Origin: Streptomyces sp. NBC_01481
GTDB lineage: Bacteria > Actinomycetota > Actinomycetes > Streptomycetales > Streptomycetaceae
Assembly: GCF_026339995.1 (NCBI RefSeq)
Contig: NZ_JAPEPT010000001.1
Span: forward strand, 1,376,501 to 1,440,500
Length of the DNA: 64,000 nucleotides
Reading direction: 5' to 3'
Shown here: positions 7,951-16,328 of the stretch, piece by piece
Position numbering within the stretch: the stretch's first letter is position 1
How the letters are laid out: each line of letters opens with the position of its first letter
Made by a program: the position numbers and the translations under genes
Notes under the pieces: model-generated
Database searches by the model: none
What the model was told of the DNA's origin: nothing
Seen by the model: only the letters and a program-made list of their open reading frames with translations

Positions 7951-8601
7951 ATGAGTGATCAATTGGCCCGCACCGGGGATGGGATCAGCCCGGCCAGGGG
8001 AACCGCTGGGTATGCCGAGACGGCGGACGTGCTGGCCGTCCAGTACGAGGAAGTCACCTTCGACGAAGTCCACAGAGACGTGCTGCAACTGGTTCCTGTC
8101 GAGCCAGGCCGCATCCTGGATGTGGGCGCAGGGACCGGACGCGATGCCGCCGCGTTGGCGTCCCGTGGACACAGCGTCGTGGCTGTCGAGCCGACTGTGG
8201 AGCTGCGGGCGCATGGACAGCGAATCCATGCGGACAGCGGGATTGATTGGGTCGACGACGTTCTTCCGGACCTGACGCTGAGCCGGCACACAAGCCGCTT
8301 CGACGCGGTCTTCGCCACCGCGGTGTGGATGCATCTAAACGCCGGGGAACGCCGCCACGCTATGGCCAGGATCGCCAGGTTGCTGGTGCCGGGGGGCCGG
8401 TTCTTCGTCAATCTGCGCCACGGCCCTGTGCCCGATGGCCGCCACATGTTCGACGTGTCCGCTGCTGAGACAGCCGAGCTGGGTGGCATATACGGCTTGC
8501 GGACGGTCCACCGCAGCGAGCGTCCCGATCTTCACGGCCGTGACGGCGTCCGGTGGAGCCACCTGGTGCTTCAGACGAATGGCGCCGACGGCAGCACCTG
8601 A
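7951..8601 (+). CDS. class I SAM-dependent methyltransferase
   Basis: 216 residues. Motif I is ILDVGAGTGRDAAALASRG (about residues 55-73) followed by VVAVEPTVELR; then RFDAVFATAVWMHL and RIARLLVPGGRFFVNLRHG complete the fold. RHGPVPDGRHMF near residue 155 is typical of a subgroup common in Streptomyces. The stop lies at the outer edge of the glnA-like repeat starting near 8592. The preceding 230 nt (7721-7950) show no gene. Substrate unknown. Confidence 0.85.
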   Translation: MSDQLARTGDGISPARGTAGYAETADVLAVQYEEVTFDEVHRDVLQLVPVEPGRILDVGAGTGRDAAALASRGHSVVAVEPTVELRAHGQRIHADSGIDWVDDVLPDLTLSRHTSRFDAVFATAVWMHLNAGERRHAMARIARLLVPGGRFFVNLRHGPVPDGRHMFDVSAAETAELGGIYGLRTVHRSERPDLHGRDGVRWSHLVLQTNGADGST

Positions 8602-8721
8602 GCGCCACTCGCAGAAACGGCCGTCGGCCGCGCCTTCCGGAAGGGGAAGAACACGGCCGACGGCTCACAGACGACCCTGGCGAGCGGAACCCCGCTCGGA
8701 CCCGTGGCGATCCTAGATGTC
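8592..8721 (+). repeat. distal copy of the glnA 3' end (candidate attachment-site repeat, left)
   Basis: Matches 13120-13248 in direct orientation with roughly 11 differences over the inner 118 bases (about 90% by my own alignment). It contains the glnA terminator stem and ends exactly with the bases encoding the last two codons and stop of glnA (CTAGATGTC on the plus strand); similarity ends there. No glnA gene adjoins this copy, so it is a displaced duplicate. Confidence 0.8.
8621..8663. terminator. copy of the glnA terminator hairpin
   Basis: Perfect 10-bp stem CCGTCGGCCG / CGGCCGACGG with an inner CTTCC/GGAAG pairing. It lies just after the methyltransferase stop and could end its transcript. 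Confidence 0.6.
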
Positions 8722-9048
8722 CAAGGCCTGATGCGCCGGTTTTCTGGCCTGCGCACTTGCCAACGACGACCCTGTTCACCTGCGGCGGGGCAGTCGTTGG
8801 CGGTCATCCACGGCCGCCCTTGAGTGACCTCCCACGGCCCGGAGACGGCCCTGGAGGAGGGCACAGGTCAGGGTTTCGTAGGCGGGGGAGTCGCGTTTCA
8901 ACGGCCCTCTGCTCTCTGCGCGTCAGGTTTTGGTCTGAAGCCGCTCGCACACACTCCGATTGATGTGGTGCACCCGCCGGAGGGCACGAATGCGACGGCT
9001 CTCAGGTTGACCGTCGTGCAGGGCGTGAAGGTCCTCTCTTAGGTGCCC
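8722..9048. other. non-coding or eroded interval inside the glnA-bounded insert
   Basis: About 330 nt between the left repeat and the small membrane-protein gene. Short open frames exist on both strands, but none has a convincing ribosome site, family resemblance or clean codon pattern. It may hold remnants of a larger element that once carried an integrase; I see no recognisable fragment. Confidence 0.4.
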
Positions 9049-9315
9049 TCACCTGACACGACGGCGCTGGACCGGCCGTCGTGTCAGGTGGGGGCCGGTC
9101 CAGGAGGCCGCTTCCAGCTCCGCGCATGCCCGCACCACGGCAGCCCGGTGTATCGGTGTCGACCCCTCCACGGCGACACAGATACGCCGTGTGTGCTCCT
9201 CCTCCATCCTCACAGCGGTGCGGTGAGTGATCCAGGCGCGAAGCAGTCCGGCGGCGACCGCGACGGCCATGAGAACGGCCGCGAGAGCGGGATCGATGGC
9301 TGCGAACTGTGTCAC
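9049..9315 (-). CDS. small membrane protein divergent from the NACHT ATPase
   Basis: 88 residues from GTG 9315, with GAGGAG at 9322-9327 (6-nt spacing). One N-terminal transmembrane helix (IDPALAAVLMAVAVAAGLL, about 7-25) is followed by a charged cytoplasmic part ending VRACAELEAA and an arginine-rich tail. It starts about 125 nt from the NACHT gene and is read divergently, so the two may share a control region. Its last codons lie inside a 16-bp perfect hairpin. Function unknown; a membrane anchor or modulator of the NACHT protein is a guess from position alone. Confidence 0.65.
   Translation of the reverse strand: MTQFAAIDPALAAVLMAVAVAAGLLRAWITHRTAVRMEEEHTRRICVAVEGSTPIHRAAVVRACAELEAASWTGPHLTRRPVQRRRVR
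9050..9090. terminator. hairpin overlapping the 3' end of the small membrane-protein gene
   Basis: CACCTGACACGACGGC (9050-9065), loop of 9, GCCGTCGTGTCAGGTG (9075-9090): a perfect 16-bp stem that includes the stop codon of the leftward gene. Probably a terminator placed within the coding end. Confidence 0.6.
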
Positions 9316-9439
9316 GAGATTCTCCTCGCCGAGATAGGGCGGTGATGGGCATGTCCCAACCCTGCGAGCTGCGGGGAGTTTCCCACTAGGCTTGAGAAAC
9401 TCCAAGAAACTACGGGCAGTTGGTGAATCGGGGGGACCG

Positions 9440-12400
9440 GTGGTTGGGGGACGTCCACCGAAAGGCGACCAGCGCTATTCGGAACTTGAAGAACTAGCGG
9501 CTTGGTTCCGTCAGGCCGTGACGGACGCCGGTTACGAGAGCCTCAACGCCGTGGTGCGGGCGGAGATCTCTCACAAGAACGTCGTCTATGGCGTCTGCGG
9601 CGCCACCAGGATGGTGAAACCGGAGGTCATCCGGTCCTTCGCCGTTGCCCTGGGGCGTGAGCCATCCGATGTCATGCCCGTCTGGACCCGGGCGAAGGAG
9701 GCCATGGACCGTGCCGCGAGCGCGGCGAAGGAAGTACAGGCCCTGAGGCTGTCCTCTTGGACTGAACTGCCCCTGCCGTCGCTCATCGTCCGCAACTTGC
9801 TGGAGGCTCAGGCGAGGGCGGTGGAAAGGCTGCCGTACGACATGCTGGGCGTTACCGAACCACCGCTCTCCGCCGTGTATGTGAGGCAGCGGATCCGAGT
9901 ACCCGACGCGGTGGGAGACGGCCTGACTCGCAAGGGGATGCCATTGGGCGAGAGCCCTGGGGCGCTGGCGCCTATGGCCACCCTCCGCCACGACGAGGCT
10001 CGGCCCACCGAAAACCAGCTGCCGGTGCCGAAGGCGCTGGCCCGCCACCAACATCTACTTATCACCGGCGAGCCCGGCGCCGGCAAGTCCACGCTGTCCA
10101 GCCACCTCGCTTGGACCCTCTCCCGCATTTGGCTGCGAGAGGACAGCAGTCTCAATGCGCCGGTCGACGAGCCTCTGCTCCCCGTGAGGATCGCCGCGCG
10201 CACCCTCCTGGGCGAGACGGGCTCGTGGAGCGCCACATTGGGACAGGCCGCGCGCCGCAGCCTGGGGCACAGCCTGATCGCCGATCCAGATCCCGGGCTC
10301 TTCCGCGGCCGCGCGCAGGGTGCACGCTGGATGGTTCTGGTGGACGGCCTGGACGAAGTCGCCGACCGGGTCTCGCGTGCCAAGGTCATCAGGATGATCG
10401 CGCTGCACACGCGCACGGACGGGGACTACCGCTTTGTGATCACCAGCCGCCCGCTGCCCGACGGCGAGCTCGCTCCGCTTCGCGGGCCATCGGTAGGCGA
10501 GTACAGCATGGAGCCCTTCGGCGCTGAGGAGCTGAAGGACTTCGCTGGTAAGTGGTTCGCGGCACAGTACGAGGACAAGGCGTCGGCGTGGGCCGCCGCT
10601 CAACGATTCCTCGAGGAGATCGAGGACGGTCGACTCCAGGAACTTGTCCACAACCCGCTGCTTGCCACGATCGCCGCGGTGAATGCCACCGTAGACCCCA
10701 CGAACCAGCTCCCGACCAGCCGGCTCAGTCTCTACCAGCGCTTCTTCAGCCACCTGCTCACACGAAGCGACGCGGTTCGGGCGGAGCTGCGTCGGCGTTA
10801 CGCCTCTGAGCCGGACCGCATGGCAATGCACCTCTGGCTGGACGAGGAGAAGCGTCGGCTCCTCGGCGTGCTCGGGCAGCACCGACTGGGGGGCGAGGAC
10901 TCGCTGTTCGAGGCGGCGCTTGCCTGGATCCGCGAACATGGCCACGAGTACATCGCCCAGGAAGGATGGCAGACGGACGTAAGGGACTTCCTGCGAGGGA
11001 CAGGGCTGCTCGTCCAAGAGCAGCACGACTACCGCTTCCTGCACCACTCATTCGCCGAGTTCTTCGCCGCCCGGTCGTACGCGGAGCGCATTGGTCCCGA
11101 CTTCCCCGAGCTGGAGTCCTGGATCCTCCGTGCCTTCAACGACGACAAGCAGACCTTGGCGATGTTCGTCCTGTGTCTATGGGCTGAGCGGGAGGAATGC
11201 GAGGCCGATCGGATCGCCGACCAGTTACTTACGGGGGCGGCAGGAGGCCATGAGCGCCCTCTGCTAGCGGGTCTTCTCCTCGCCGAGGGAGCCCGCTTCG
11301 GCGAGGAGAACCGTCGGCTTCTGATCGAGCGACTGGAGAGTATCGGCTGCTGCGCCCGTGACGAGGAGGACCAGGAACAGGCTTTCGCGGCGCTGGGCGC
11401 TCTCGGGGCGGAGCCCGGTGTGCTGGACAGGCTGGAGCGCATGGCGCGCAGTGAGCTTCTGGACGGCGGGAAACGGCTGTTCGCCCTGGAGGCATTCAGC
11501 CGGTGCGGCCCCGCGGAACTGACGGAGGAATTGCTTGGTGAAGTGCTGAGCGGCGTGGCGGGCTTGCTCGGCAAGGCCGCACGAGTGGCCGGCGCGCTCG
11601 GCGACCGGGCACGGGAATTGGTCCGTCGGCGTGCCTGGCAACTGACGGCGGAGCCGGACGTCAACAGCTGGCATCTGTCGCACGCGGCCCAGGCTCTCGC
11701 GCAGATGGAAATGCGCGAAGACGCCGTTCGGCTCGCCCGCAAGGTACTGGAGGACCCGTCTGCAGGGTGGAACTCAATGCAACGGGCTACGGAGGCATGG
11801 CTCACCGCGATGCCCGGCGCAGCGCAGGAACTGACCGAGATCGTGCTTTCCTGGCCTCGCACGGACCAGTTCAGCCCCATGGCTGTGGGAAAGGCACTGG
11901 AGAAGTCAGGTGAGATCCAGGCCGCCTCCCGTATTGCTCTGACCCTGCTCCGGTCGCATTCCACCGGAGCCACGGAGTGGGCAGCATCCTTGTGGGCCAA
12001 GGCACAGGGGCAGGAGGGGCGCTCCGAGATTCAGGCCGCTTTGGAACGCAGCACGGCCGACGCGGGACACTACCTGTGGGTCCCTGCGTACCTCCACCGG
12101 GCACTGGCTGATCTCGGCGATGCGCGGGAGGCCGCCGACTGGGCTCACGTGGTGCAAAGTGAGGGTCGCTGGGGGACGTACGGGGCTGCGTACGCGGTCA
12201 AGGCCTGGTTGGAAGCGGAGGGGCTACCTGCCGTAGATGGGGTCATGGAGCTTATTTCCCGCGGCACGTCGCTCACCCCCATGGATCGGCCTGTTGTGGC
12301 GGAGGCCCTCCTGGATAGCGGTGCAATCGGAGAAGCGGGAGAAGTGGCCGAGCTTTCGCTACGGACACCTGAGGGCTCACCTGCCGGATATGAGCAGGCG

Positions 12401-13051
12401 ACACGGGTCCTACTCAAGGCAAGAGGCGGCGATGCAGCAGCAGGCCTACTGGAGATCTGGGAACGCACGCCCGCACTGGCCGACGACTCCGACTGGCTCC
12501 AGGGCGTGCTGCAAGTCCTGCCGCAACAAGAGGATCACCTTGAACTGACCTGCGAACTTGCCCGACAGCTGGTCGCGCTACCCGCGGGTGGTCAAGACGA
12601 CGTACTACGTGGGCTGCGCGTCCTGCTCTCAGCGGAGGGCGCGGAGGCGGCACCCTATGTCGTCGATACTCTGCTGACCCACCCCTGGGCCAAGTGGCAT
12701 CAGATGTGTGACGTCGCTGCGGAACTTGCAGCATTGGGACAGCGGCAGGCGGCCCTCCGATTGTGGAAGCAGGCTCTCGGCTTCCCAAACCCTCCACAAG
12801 GCTTTGAGCTCATCTTGCTCATCGACATGCAGGCCGCAGGACTGGACGCCGAAGCCGCTGCTCATATCGAGAAGCTCATCGCCGACCCGGGCACCCATGC
12901 ACCTCGGCGGCTACGCCTGCGGCAGTTACTCGCTTGGCTCAGGGCAGGCGGGGAGGCGCGAGAGTTCGGGCACTTGCCGCATCAACGCGGAAACACTGCC
13001 CAAAGGGTGGTAGCCGACAGCTCATTGCCAAAGCCCGGTCTGGATTCTTAG
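9440..13051 (+). CDS. NACHT-type STAND ATPase with N-terminal HTH-like domain and helical repeat C-terminus
   Basis: About 1,203 residues from GTG 9440; TTG 9392 would add 16. Residues about 10-80 (YSELEELAAWFRQAVTDAG onward) resemble a degenerate HTH. Walker A is GEPGAGKST (about 210-218), Walker B VLVDGLDEV (about 299-307), followed by VITSRP. FLHHSFAEFFAA (about 532-543) is the winged-helix hallmark that follows NACHT modules. The last 600 residues are a helical TPR/HEAT-like solenoid, the usual sensor part. STAND ATPases oligomerise on ligand binding; bacterial NACHT proteins include anti-phage sensors. No N-terminal effector enzyme is visible. TTA codons at 11225 and 12926 imply dependence on the bldA tRNA. 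Confidence 0.85.
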   Translation: MVGGRPPKGDQRYSELEELAAWFRQAVTDAGYESLNAVVRAEISHKNVVYGVCGATRMVKPEVIRSFAVALGREPSDVMPVWTRAKEAMDRAASAAKEVQALRLSSWTELPLPSLIVRNLLEAQARAVERLPYDMLGVTEPPLSAVYVRQRIRVPDAVGDGLTRKGMPLGESPGALAPMATLRHDEARPTENQLPVPKALARHQHLLITGEPGAGKSTLSSHLAWTLSRIWLREDSSLNAPVDEPLLPVRIAARTLLGETGSWSATLGQAARRSLGHSLIADPDPGLFRGRAQGARWMVLVDGLDEVADRVSRAKVIRMIALHTRTDGDYRFVITSRPLPDGELAPLRGPSVGEYSMEPFGAEELKDFAGKWFAAQYEDKASAWAAAQRFLEEIEDGRLQELVHNPLLATIAAVNATVDPTNQLPTSRLSLYQRFFSHLLTRSDAVRAELRRRYASEPDRMAMHLWLDEEKRRLLGVLGQHRLGGEDSLFEAALAWIREHGHEYIAQEGWQTDVRDFLRGTGLLVQEQHDYRFLHHSFAEFFAARSYAERIGPDFPELESWILRAFNDDKQTLAMFVLCLWAEREECEADRIADQLLTGAAGGHERPLLAGLLLAEGARFGEENRRLLIERLESIGCCARDEEDQEQAFAALGALGAEPGVLDRLERMARSELLDGGKRLFALEAFSRCGPAELTEELLGEVLSGVAGLLGKAARVAGALGDRARELVRRRAWQLTAEPDVNSWHLSHAAQALAQMEMREDAVRLARKVLEDPSAGWNSMQRATEAWLTAMPGAAQELTEIVLSWPRTDQFSPMAVGKALEKSGEIQAASRIALTLLRSHSTGATEWAASLWAKAQGQEGRSEIQAALERSTADAGHYLWVPAYLHRALADLGDAREAADWAHVVQSEGRWGTYGAAYAVKAWLEAEGLPAVDGVMELISRGTSLTPMDRPVVAEALLDSGAIGEAGEVAELSLRTPEGSPAGYEQATRVLLKARGGDAAAGLLEIWERTPALADDSDWLQGVLQVLPQQEDHLELTCELARQLVALPAGGQDDVLRGLRVLLSAEGAEAAPYVVDTLLTHPWAKWHQMCDVAAELAALGQRQAALRLWKQALGFPNPPQGFELILLIDMQAAGLDAEAAAHIEKLIADPGTHAPRRLRLRQLLAWLRAGGEAREFGHLPHQRGNTAQRVVADSSLPKPGLDS

Positions 13052-13119
13052 TGGTGCGCGGGATGGGGTCGAGCCAAGAGGCGAGAGCGTGCAAAGAAGG
13101 TTGCCGCCGGGCTTCCGGT

Positions 13120-13248
13120 CAGCGCCTGAGCCACGCGCAGAAAACAGCCGTCGGCCGCGCCTTCCGGAAGGGGAAGAGCACGGCCGACGGCCCACAGACG
13201 ACCCGGGCGAGCGGAATCCCGCTGCGACCCGACGCGATCCTAGATGTC
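13120..13248 (+). repeat. glnA 3'-end repeat, right copy (candidate attachment site)
   Basis: Contains the true 3' end of glnA (last codons and stop at 13240-13248) and its terminator. It is duplicated in direct orientation at 8592-8721. The two copies enclose the NACHT gene and its divergent neighbour, the arrangement left by site-specific insertion at a gene 3' end that preserves the gene. Confidence 0.8.
13148..13190. terminator. glnA transcription terminator hairpin
   Basis: CCGTCGGCCG (13148-13157) pairs with CGGCCGACGG (13181-13190), with CTTCC/GGAAG pairing inside. It is about 50 nt downstream of the glnA stop. There is no U-tract, as is common in Streptomyces. Confidence 0.75.
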
Positions 13249-14649
13249 GAAGTACAGCTCGAACTCGTGCGGGTGCGGCCGCAGCTGGATCGGGGCGATT
13301 TCGCTCGTCCGCTTGTAGTCGATCCACGTCTCGATCAGGTCGGACGTGAAGACACCGCCCGCCTGCAGGTACTCGTTGTCCGCCTCCAGCGCCTCGAGCA
13401 CCGCCGGGAGGGAGGTCGGGACCTGCGGGACGCTCGCGTGCTCGTCGGGCGCGAGCTCGTAGAGGTCCTTGTCGATCGGCTCCGCCGGCTCGATCTTGTT
13501 CTTGACGCCGTCGAGGCCCGCCAGCAGCAGCGCCGAGAACGCCAGGTACGGGTTCGAGGACGGGTCCGGGGCGCGGAATTCGACGCGCTTGGCCTTCGGG
13601 TTCGAGCCCGTGATCGGGATACGCATCGCAGCCGAGCGGTTGCGCTGCGAGTAGACCAGGTTGACCGGGGCCTCGAAGCCGGGGACCAGGCGGTGGTAGG
13701 AGTTCACCGTCGGGTTCGTGAAGGCCAGCAGCGACGGGGCGTGCTTGAGGATGCCGCCGATGTAGTAGCGGGCGGTGTCCGACAGGCCCGCGTAGCCCTG
13801 CTCGTCGTAGAACAGCGGGACGCCGCCCTGCCACAGCGACTGGTGGACGTGCATGCCCGAGCCGTTGTCGCCGAAGATCGGCTTCGGCATGAAGGTCGCG
13901 GTCTTGCCGTTGCGCCAGGCAACGTTCTTCACGATGTACTTGAAGAGCATCAGGTCGTCGGCCGCGGCGAGCAGCGTGTTGAACTTGTAGTTGATCTCGG
14001 CCTGGCCGGCGGTGCCCACCTCGTGGTGCTGGCGCTCGACCTGGAGGCCGGACGCCTCCAGCTCCAGGGAGATCTCGGCGCGCAGGTCGGCGAAGTGGTC
14101 GACCGGCGGGGCCGGGAAGTAGCCGCCCTTGTAGCGGACCTTGTAGCCGCGGTTGTCCTCCAGCGCACCGGTGTTCCAGGCGCCTGCCTCGGAGTCGATG
14201 TGGTAGAAGCCTTCGTTCGCCGTGGTGGCGAAGCGCACGCTGTCGAAGACGTAGAACTCGGCCTCGGGGCCGAAGTACGCCGTGTCGGCGATGCCGGTCG
14301 AGGCGAGGTACGCCTCCGCCTTCTTCGCGATGTTGCGCGGGTCACGGCTGTACTGCTCGCCCGTGATCGGGTCGTGGATGAAGAAGTTGATGTTGAGCGT
14401 CTTGTCCTTGCGGAACGGGTCGAGCCGCGCCGTCGACAGGTCCGCGCGCAGCGCCATGTCCGACTCGTGGATCGCCTGGAAGCCGCGGATCGACGAGCCG
14501 TCGAAGGCCAGCTCGTCGGACGGGTCGAACGCCGTCGCCGGGATCGTGAAGTGCTGCATCACGCCGGGAAGGTCGCAGAACCGGACGTCGACCATCTTGA
14601 CGTCGTTGTCCGCGATGAACTTCTTGGCGTCATCGGCGTTCTGGAACAT
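13240..14649 (-). CDS. glnA: glutamine synthetase, type I
   Basis: 469 residues, the usual length for GSI. ATG 14649 has a strong AGGAGGAG site. It makes glutamine from glutamate, ammonia and ATP as a cytoplasmic dodecamer. Visible are the N-terminal beta-grasp part ([17 protein letters not shown]), [17 protein letters not shown], the catalytic metal region [24 protein letters not shown], and the adenylylation loop [11 protein letters not shown] with its conserved tyrosine, so activity can be controlled by GlnE-type adenylylation. It is transcribed alone from a GlnR-controlled promoter. Its 3' end is the duplicated sequence that bounds the NACHT insert. Confidence 0.97.
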   Translation of the reverse strand: MFQNADDAKKFIADNDVKMVDVRFCDLPGVMQHFTIPATAFDPSDELAFDGSSIRGFQAIHESDMALRADLSTARLDPFRKDKTLNINFFIHDPITGEQYSRDPRNIAKKAEAYLASTGIADTAYFGPEAEFYVFDSVRFATTANEGFYHIDSEAGAWNTGALEDNRGYKVRYKGGYFPAPPVDHFADLRAEISLELEASGLQVERQHHEVGTAGQAEINYKFNTLLAAADDLMLFKYIVKNVAWRNGKTATFMPKPIFGDNGSGMHVHQSLWQGGVPLFYDEQGYAGLSDTARYYIGGILKHAPSLLAFTNPTVNSYHRLVPGFEAPVNLVYSQRNRSAAMRIPITGSNPKAKRVEFRAPDPSSNPYLAFSALLLAGLDGVKNKIEPAEPIDKDLYELAPDEHASVPQVPTSLPAVLEALEADNEYLQAGGVFTSDLIETWIDYKRTSEIAPIQLRPHPHEFELYFDI

Positions 14650-14746
14650 CCAACTCCTCCTACTCCCGACCCGGGACGGGCGGGGTGGTAGCTCGTCGTG
14701 CGGCCAGTGCGGTGGCACACGCTGGAACCGACCTTAGGCAGGCCGG

Positions 14747-14784
14747 ATTTCTCAAGCATGACCCATTTGTTTCGCCCAAGTTAA
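14747..14784 (-). promoter_or_regulatory. GlnR-type operator upstream of glnA
   Basis: On the minus strand: TTAAC, 6 nt, GAAAC, 6 nt, GTCAT, 6 nt, GAAAT. This is the two-box array (gTnAC-n6-GaAAC repeated) described for the actinobacterial nitrogen regulator GlnR. It lies about 100-135 nt upstream of the glnA start, where GlnR activates glnA under nitrogen limitation. Spacing is exact; two of the four boxes are one base off consensus. Confidence 0.8.
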
Positions 14785-14879
14785 CCGGACCGGGGGGCCG
14801 GGGTCTCGTCGCCGGGGTTCAGGGTCTTGTCGAGGACCCGGACCCAAGTGATCCAAACCGGGCGCAGTACCGTGGTCCG

Positions 14880-15347
14880 GTGGACAACAGGCAAGCAATC
14901 GGATCGTGGCTGTCCGGGCCGCGCGCGGCCGCCGAGGACATGGGCGCCGACTTCGGCCACCGCGGTATGCGGCTCGGCCTGCCGGAGGCCGGACCGGGCT
15001 CCATCGCCCCCCTCGGGCGGCGCTTCGGCGCCGTCTTCGTCGACTGGGGGCTGTGCCTCCTGATCGCATACGGACTGTTCGCCAATGGTGACCGGCAGGC
15101 CGCCGGGAACTGGGCGCTCGGCATCTTTCTCGTACTGAGCATGCTCACCATCGGTACGGTCGGCTTCACGCCGGGCAAGCGGCTCCTCGGACTGCGCGTC
15201 GTCGCCGAGGACGGCGGACGGCTCGGGGCCGGCCGGGTCCTGGTGCGCAGCGTGCTCCTCTCCCTCGCCATCCCGGCCCTGATCTGGGACCGCGACGGGC
15301 GCGGGCTGCACGACCGGCTCGCACGCGCCGTTCAGGTGCGGATCTAG
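14880..15347 (+). CDS. RDD family membrane protein
   Basis: 155 residues from GTG 14880 (VDNRQAIGSWLSG). The RDD domain follows residue 40: GRRFGAVFVDWGLCLLIAYGLFA, then NWALGIFLVLSMLTIGTVGFTPGKRLLGLRV, then SVLLSLAIPALIWDRDGRGLHDRL, giving three hydrophobic segments and the conserved Arg and Asp residues. RDD proteins are small integral membrane proteins, some linked to ion transport; no specific role is known here. It diverges from glnA and ends at a strong bidirectional terminator shared with the sortase gene. Confidence 0.88.
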   Translation: MDNRQAIGSWLSGPRAAAEDMGADFGHRGMRLGLPEAGPGSIAPLGRRFGAVFVDWGLCLLIAYGLFANGDRQAAGNWALGIFLVLSMLTIGTVGFTPGKRLLGLRVVAEDGGRLGAGRVLVRSVLLSLAIPALIWDRDGRGLHDRLARAVQVRI

Positions 15348-15371
15348 AGCGCAGATACAGCAGGTGCAAAG

Positions 15372-15406
15372 GGTGGTGGCCCGGGGCTCAGTCCCGGGCC
15401 ACCACC
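15372..15406. terminator. bidirectional terminator between the RDD and sortase genes
   Basis: Perfect 14-bp stem GGTGGTGGCCCGGG / CCCGGGCCACCACC, with A-rich bases on the left and TTTT on the right, so it works in both directions. Confidence 0.9.
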
Positions 15407-15414
15407 TTTTGACC

Positions 15415-16143
15415 TCAGGGGGACGTACCCGGGGCATCCCGCGTCTCCGCCAGCACGCCGACCTTGTCGATCCGGTGCTCGGGGTCGCCCCGGTCGTCCC
15501 GCCAGTGGTTCCCGGCCGCGGTGTCCTCCGGCGTCGCGCAGGTGGAGATCGTGATCATCGCTCGGGTGGCGCGCTCCCCGGGGCGGCCGGGAACCGCCGC
15601 CCGCTGCTCGGTGAGCGACCGCGGGGAGCGGAAGGAGGTCTCACGGGTCGCGGTGATCTTGTACTCGTAGACCTTGCCGCCCGACGTGATGAGGACCGAG
15701 TCGCCCTTCTCGACGGCCGGGAGATCGCGCAGCGGCCCGCCGAAGGAGATCCTGTGTGCCGTGACCAGGTGGTTCCCGACCTCCCCGGGCCCGACACCGC
15801 CACCGTCCCCGTACGGGCTGGCGGCCACGCCTTCGTTCTGGATCCGCGTACCGGGCCAGTCGTCGGTCGTCCCCTCGTACGGGACGACCCGCAGATCCTC
15901 GAGCCCGATCGACGGAATGCTCATCGAGGAGGTCTGGGTCCGCGTGGAGGTCTTCTCCGGGGTCGGCTCCGGAGGCGCCGGGGCGGGGGCCGGCTCGACG
16001 ACCTTCACTGCCCGTGTCGAGGGGCTGTCCGTGGCGACTGCGGTCTCGTCGGCAGCGGCGCCGCTGCTACTGGAGAAACAGCCGGTGAGCACGGCAACGA
16101 GCGCACTTGTAAGCGCGGCGGGAACAACTCGGGATAGGTACAT
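15415..16143 (-). CDS. class E/F-type sortase, predicted lipoprotein
   Basis: 242 residues, ATG 16143. The N-terminus is a lipoprotein signal with lipobox LTGC (Cys22), followed by a Pro/Ala-rich linker, so the enzyme is predicted to be lipid-anchored outside the membrane. The catalytic set is visible: His in VTAHRIS (about 127), Cys in ISTCATPED (about 202), Arg in NHWRDD. Sortases join sorted proteins to the cell wall or to each other, but no LPxTG-type substrate is encoded nearby. It is flanked on both sides by near-identical terminator stems and is thus an isolated unit. Confidence 0.85.
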   Translation of the reverse strand: MYLSRVVPAALTSALVAVLTGCFSSSSGAAADETAVATDSPSTRAVKVVEPAPAPAPPEPTPEKTSTRTQTSSMSIPSIGLEDLRVVPYEGTTDDWPGTRIQNEGVAASPYGDGGGVGPGEVGNHLVTAHRISFGGPLRDLPAVEKGDSVLITSGGKVYEYKITATRETSFRSPRSLTEQRAAVPGRPGERATRAMITISTCATPEDTAAGNHWRDDRGDPEHRIDKVGVLAETRDAPGTSP

Positions 16144-16278
16144 CGCGGTCCGGATCGGTAGCCGGGCAGATCAGGGGCCTTGGTGCCTCGATAACGGCAG
16201 CCTCGTCCCAGTACGACAGAAACCGCTCAGATGTTCTCAACGGGTCCGGCTGAGGGGCGCGAATGCCGCCCGGGAAAA

Positions 16279-16314
16279 GGCGGTGGCCCGGGACCAGAGT
16301 CCCGGGCCACCACC
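16279..16314. terminator. terminator after the DUF4191 gene, near-copy of the one at 15372
   Basis: GGCGGTGGCCCGGG / CCCGGGCCACCACC with one mismatched pair, preceded by AAAA. The stem is almost the same as at 15372-15406, on the other side of the sortase gene. Confidence 0.8.
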
Positions 16315-16328
16315 TTGTTCCACAGGGA

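Noticed and set aside
8824..9042. Possible 72-codon rightward gene in the island
   Set aside because: No ribosome site, no recognisable domain and weak codon pattern; kept only as an eroded interval.
12934..14691. Long rightward open frame across glnA
   Set aside because: Antisense to glnA, whose product is unmistakable; the frame has no domain resemblance.
14650..14879. Longer start for the RDD gene at 14685
   Set aside because: That frame would run through the glnA promoter and GlnR box; GTG 14880 begins the conserved part.
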